A stretch of DNA of 64,000 bases from Gavia stellata (lineage: Eukaryota > Chordata > Aves > Gaviiformes > Gaviidae). Below are positions 59,687 through 64,000 of this stretch, piece after piece (positions within the stretch are counted from its first letter, which is position 1; every line of letters begins with the position of its first letter). A program made the translations under genes and the position numbers. The notes under the pieces are model-generated. The model made no database searches. It was not told the origin of the DNA and saw nothing but the letters and a program-made list of their open reading frames with translations. Location: NCBI RefSeq assembly GCF_030936135.1, contig NC_082613.1, forward strand, positions 6,448,001 to 6,512,000, written 5' to 3'.

Positions 59687-59840
59687 AAAAAAAAAAAAAA
59701 AAAAAGGAAAGGAAAAAAAAGGAAAAAAAAAAGAAAAAACCAAGAAAGTAAATGAAACACTCTGCACTTCTCGTTAAAAGAAAAAGGAGAGAGAGAGAGA
59801 GTTGAGGAACATGAGCAAAGGAAAAAAAAAAAAAGCAGCC
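59684..59840 (+). repeat. A-rich tract immediately after the stop codon
   Basis: About 22 A residues begin at the stop codon itself, followed by GGAAAGG-punctuated A runs, a GA run at about 59788-59802, and another A13 near 59822-59834. The tract is encoded in the genome, so oligo-dT would prime here. It could falsely suggest a transcript end right after the coding region. Confidence 0.9.
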
Positions 59841-60642
59841 CTTCCCCATCTCTCCATGTATAAATATTTACTTGTTATGTCTGGTCTGAATGCACAAGCC
59901 TACCAAGCTTGCAAAAACATTTCTTTATTGAGCTGTGTCTAGACGTTTAAAAAGGAAAAAAAAATCAACTGTAGTCCTTTTTTTTTTTTTTTGTTTCTAG
60001 TTGAGCTGTGTGTGAATGCTTTTTTTTTGTTTGATTATTTCACTTATCTTTAAAGACAAAATATTTGCACAAAAAACATTTTGTTTAAAGATCTGCAATA
60101 TAAATATATAAATATATATTAAAAATAAGAGAAAGTGTATGTGTAAGGAGCAGGAGTATTTTTGTATTAGAAGAGGCCTATTCAAAAAAAAAGTTGTTTT
60201 CTGAACTAGAAGAAAAATGGCAATTTTTTGAGTGCCAACTCAAAAAGCGTGTATTACATTGTAAAAAAACAAAAAACAAAAAAAAATCAAAAGCAGGGGT
60301 TTAGAGTTATTTATATAAATGTTGAAATTTTGCACTATTTTTTAATATAAATATGTCAGTGCTTGTGTTGGTCAAAGCCTCTATCATGTCTACCATGAAC
60401 CTGTTAAGGGATATATGTTGAAGTGAAGAACAAAGTAGCTGGAAGGGGGTGGAAAAACGCTGGAGTGGAGATGCCAGCCCTGGGAGGAGCGGTGAGCGAG
60501 TCTGCATCTTATGCAAATCCTTAATTTCCAGAGTCCCTGCGCGTGGCCGCCGACAGTCACGGCTTTATACATTCCCTACAAACAAGAGGAGTTGGTGTGT
60601 GTCTGTATGTCATCCGGTAGGATTATTGGAGTAAAAAGGTAA

Positions 60643-60648
60643 AATAAA
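60643..60648 (+). terminator. Possible proximal polyadenylation signal AATAAA
   Basis: AATAAA lies in GGTAAAATAAAAACTCC, about 0.96 kb after the stop. A second AATAAA at 60770-60775 is followed within about 30 bases by GT/T-rich sequence (GTGTTTTTTGG), a good downstream element. Either could make a short-UTR transcript. Confidence 0.35.
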
Positions 60649-60695
60649 AACTCCCTGCTTCTGACAGTCAGTAATGACTGAAGCAGACAAAAATT

Positions 60696-60728
60696 ACTTG
60701 ATTTTTTTTTTTTTTTTTTTTTTTTTTT
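60696..60728. repeat. Poly-T run in the 3' UTR
   Basis: About 30 consecutive T residues lie between two AATAAA hexamers. The length is likely polymorphic or uncertain. Confidence 0.85.
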
Positions 60729-63208
60729 GGACAACCTCTAACTTTTTGGAGGGGGGTGGTGGGGATGAGAATAAACTTCTGTGTCTGAAGGAACAAAGTG
60801 TTTTTTGGTTTATTTCTTTCAATGTTCAACTGAAGGCCCCTATTTGGAGCTCAAGCGGTGATTATGGAAGTTAATGTGAGTAAATGGTAATGTACCCACC
60901 GGCTGCCTTTCAGCTGGGGTTTAAGTATCTCGTTGAAAGTATGAGCTGGTGGTGGTGAAAGTCCTTTTCATTTTGTGTTAACCTCCCAACCCTCTGTTTG
61001 GGATAAACGGGCACAGCCGTGTCTCGCAGCTCCGCCGTCCCCCGGGCTGCCTCTGGTCATCGCAATTTTTTACTTTATTATCCTAGCTAAAGAGGCGTCA
61101 GATACAGTAGATAGAAATGAATCTGCTCCTGTGATGTATTAATTAAAGGCTAAAGAAATACGCTTAACGCTTTAGAAACAAACCCCCTTTACCTCTTCTG
61201 AAGATGTCCTGATCCACAGCAGCACGGTCCCACCTGCCCTCCCGCCCGCCGGGTGTTGTGCGTCTTTAATTTATCTTGGTTTCAGAAGCATTTTTGTCTT
61301 ACTATGCTATTGTTTACATTTTTATATTGCGTAGGTGTCTGGTAGGTGTTTTACCCTCGCGGTGAATTTGTATGTGACGGAGCGAACGAGTGAGAAGCCC
61401 GAGAGCGCGCGCGCGAGAGAGCGGAAAGGAAAAAAGCTGTTCTCGGCCCCGTCTCCCCGGCCGGGAGGACACCTCTCCGTGCGCGAGGAAGGGTCGGTAG
61501 GGGAACCACAGAGAACGAAGATTTTACAAGGAGGTGTGATTTCATTTTCTGCAGGATGCTATCTAGTAGAGTGACATAAATGAAAGATATAAAGGCAATA
61601 ACTATTGTTTTTAAGCAACTTTTCTATTACTTGAAAAAAAAATATGAACATGAGAACGGTTTTGAAGTTCTGACCATTTGAACAATATTTATATATATTT
61701 TAAAGAAGATGATGAATAGCTGAACTTGAAGTTTGATCATTATTTTTTGCTTTTTTTTTTATTTTTGCCTAGAAATAGTCCTGTACCTTCTCAATATTTC
61801 AAACTGCTTTTCCACAGCTCTTGAAATCTTCATAGCTTTACAGTCGTGTAACCTAAATTTTGATGACCTAAAAAAAAAAAAAAGCCACAAAAAAAAGTCA
61901 TGCAAAGGAATAAATCTAGTTTCTCATGAAAGGTACAAAACTGATGAATTTATACGAGTTTTTAAAATGTATCTTTCCTTTATGTAACATGTCTATTTAG
62001 TGCCTTATTAAAGAAACAGTAACCCTCCCTTTTTAGAGAGGGAAAACAAAATCATCGTTAGTGTCACAAGTAACCAGCGTCTGGTCTCTTGCTCCTTTGG
62101 ATCTTGCATTCAGTTTTCCAGTCCCTTCTTTCCCGGCAGCGCTGCCTGCTCCCCGGAGCAGCTCGATGTGCCTGGCTGCTCCCTCTGCCGCTGCTCTTCT
62201 CCGACTCTTCGTAAGGGAACTTGAACACGTTTATGCACATTATCCTACCCGGGGAGGTAGGAAACTGTGGTGGATATTGTAAATGAGGTACCAACCAAAA
62301 GAGAAACCGAAATATAATATCTACTGCCCTCTTGAGCCAAAATGCGTGAATAGTGGTGTTGGGGTTGGGTGTTTTTTTTTTTTTGGGGGGGTGGTGTTCT
62401 GTGATCTGAACTAGTTTGTTTGCTACAAAAAAACCTGGTTACCTCAGCAGGTATTGGGTGGAATATGCATCACTCATTTAAAACTGAGTAGTGAATAAGG
62501 AGGTGTCGCGGGGACTGGAGGTTGTTAAGTAGCGGAATTGTCTTGTCGTGTGGTATCACCTGGCCACCAAACCCCGTAGAGAGGTCAGGGAGGTGGGTAG
62601 GGTCTGGAAAGGCACGGAGAGGTAGTGGGAGAGGGTCTAAAAATGCAGTGCAATTAAACCCAGCTCTCATGCTTTGAAGTCCTCAAAATTTCAACCGGTT
62701 CTCTTTTTTTTTCCCCTATTTTTTTTCTCTCTCCCCAGTCCACTCCCACTGTGAGCTTTCATTTCTCAAGCATCACCCCAAGCATCTGCAGTTGAGTGAT
62801 CAGTTTGTTGAGTTCCTGGGTCCAGTTTCATTTACCTCTTTCTCTAGTGTGGGGAATTTAATGAGTGTGAAACGGGGTGGCTCATCAACACCAAATTTCT
62901 ATTGCAAATGATGCCTTTCGGTCCATGCCATGCACAAACGAAAACCAAGCTGCCACCTTCCCCACTGCCGGTGCAGGTCCCTGGGGAGCGGCTGCAGCGC
63001 CGGGGGGGGGAGCCCTGGGTCCCGGGCAGTGGGTGCAACTTGAGTCCACCTCGATGGAGCCAAGTTGTTACCTTTTGTCTTTCTTCTGTCCATCTCTCTG
63101 CTTTGCAGTCCTGAGAACTGTGTATTTCAAGTGCAGATACCAGATCTGGGGCTCAGATCAACTCCAAGTTCCGAATGGGTGTTTAGAAATAATGGTCTGT
63201 TCTTTTTT

Positions 63209-63257
63209 ATTATTATTGTTGTTGTTGTTGTTATTGTTGTTATTATTATTACTATTT
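63209..63257. repeat. TTA/TTG trinucleotide microsatellite in the 3' UTR
   Basis: About 16 ATT/GTT triplets (ATTATTATTGTTGTTG-type) form an imperfect compound microsatellite. It is flanked by ordinary UTR sequence. Confidence 0.9.
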
Positions 63258-63931
63258 AATGTTACTTTTTGCCTCGGGGTCCATTTCTTCCCAATTCCCA
63301 TGTCCCATATTGCCACCAAGGCAGAGAATTTGCTTTGCACACCCTTGCTGATGTCTCTACTCGTTTCCTTCTGGCCTTCGTGCAGCTCGGGGGAGACCCG
63401 GGCTGGAAGCTGGACTGCGGTCCTGCTCCGTAGGAGTCTCTGGCGTCCTGCAGCTGCCAGCAGAGAGATTCAGGCCCCTTAAGAATACAAAACAAATAGG
63501 GAAGAAACAAGGCATTGCTAATTCTTAGCAACCTCTTGTCCTAGCCTGCCTTTTTGCTCAAAGTTTTAAGTCATGTTAGCTTTAAAAGGGGTTGTTAATC
63601 TTGCAGAGTTTCTTAGCTTACAGTACGGCAAACAGCATCCTGCCCCCAAATCTTAATGGCCTGGAATGGGAACGTGGCTTTGTTGATCAGGCTGGTGAGG
63701 AAGGATGGGTTTCATTTGGGGCTGACACTGGTAAAACTTGTGTTCCCTTCACAACCCGCGATTTCACCGGTTTGAAGAGTCAGCTGTACTAATCTAGTGT
63801 GTTGTTTCCATAAGTGTTACGAAATTCATTCTATCTTAAGTGGGGGTATAAGGAAATCCAATTGCTTTCTGGAGAATCACCCTTTTGTATGTGTATTGAA
63901 GTATAAAATTGCACTAACTGCCATATTAAAA

Positions 63932-63937
63932 AATAAA
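63932..63937 (+). terminator. PMEPA1: Likely distal polyadenylation signal of PMEPA1
   Basis: AATAAA occurs in ATTAAAAAATAAAGAAAG after AT-rich sequence. It is the last hexamer in the window, about 4.25 kb after the stop, in line with the long UTR known for this gene. Cleavage would be expected near 63950-63960. Only 60 bases of sequence follow, so the downstream GU-rich element cannot be fully judged. Confidence 0.6.
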
Positions 63938-64000
63938 GAAAGAAAAGCCCACCATTTTTACTAAGGATTGGGAAAAGACCGAATCCAGATGTGTAGCATT

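Larger units (their letters stand above)
59687..63955 (+). other. PMEPA1: PMEPA1 3' untranslated region (about 4.3 kb)
   Basis: The region after the stop lacks coding frames of note and has typical UTR features: A- and T-rich runs, AT-rich stretches (60076-60125), and ATTTA-like words (for example around 60309). Human PMEPA1 also has a UTR of several kilobases. A Smad-type palindrome (GTCTAGAC) lies at 59937-59944, and a GC-alternating patch (GCGCGCGCGC) at 61405-61414. The proposed end is set by the last good polyadenylation signal in the window. The tail of the window, 63956-64000, is presumably downstream flank. Confidence 0.75.

Overview
The window looks like an avian (or at least sauropsid) nuclear genome segment that carries one protein-coding gene, PMEPA1 (TMEPAI), on the plus strand. 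The gene call rests on four exons that splice in phase into 286 codons closely matching the vertebrate PMEPA1 protein: a short NVSCTCNCKRS ectodomain, one Ile/Val/Met-rich membrane helix, a PPPY motif, a PPNR Smad-interaction motif and a PPTY motif. The avian inference rests on the low repeat load, the compact GC-rich architecture and two CR1 LINE 3' ends. I cannot name the species.

Layout: 1-4430 is upstream DNA with no recognisable gene. 4435-5620 is a CpG island with an inverted CCAAT box, a TATA-like box and a possible alternative first exon. 5620-10600 is upstream DNA (or the intron of an alternative transcript) with a MIR-like fossil and a perfect CRE. 10600-12560 is the main PMEPA1 CpG island with exon 1 (11759-11861 coding). 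Intron 1 (11862-52338, 40.5 kb) holds secondary CpG-rich pockets, one with a canonical TATA box, two CR1 fragments, a MIR-like fossil, a 2-kb pyrimidine-rich minisatellite (26171-28158) and several Smad-binding palindromes. Exon 2 (52339-52493) encodes the membrane helix. Intron 2 is 52494-58982 and contains a probable ancient hAT fossil. Exon 3 (58983-59036), a 101-bp intron 3, and exon 4 (59138-59686) finish the coding sequence. A long 3' UTR starts in an A-rich tract and probably ends just after an AATAAA at 63932.

How it fits together: PMEPA1 is a TGF-beta-induced membrane adaptor. It binds NEDD4-family ubiquitin ligases through its PY motifs and receptor Smads through its Smad-interaction motif, and so damps TGF-beta signalling. 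The most interesting non-coding signal matches that biology. The window contains at least five exact copies of the Smad palindrome GTCTAGAC, where about one is expected by chance. Two of them lie in a near-duplicated 47-48 bp module (37798-37845 and 38042-38088), and a third (34550) sits next to the same TGCCYTTTGTTATC word found in the first module. I read this as a candidate TGF-beta feedback enhancer with a repeated internal syntax.

I see no tRNA, rRNA, CRISPR array, bacterial-type operon or second protein-coding gene. Nothing in the window supports an exotic new system. The novel leads are regulatory and splicing hypotheses around PMEPA1, plus the minisatellite.
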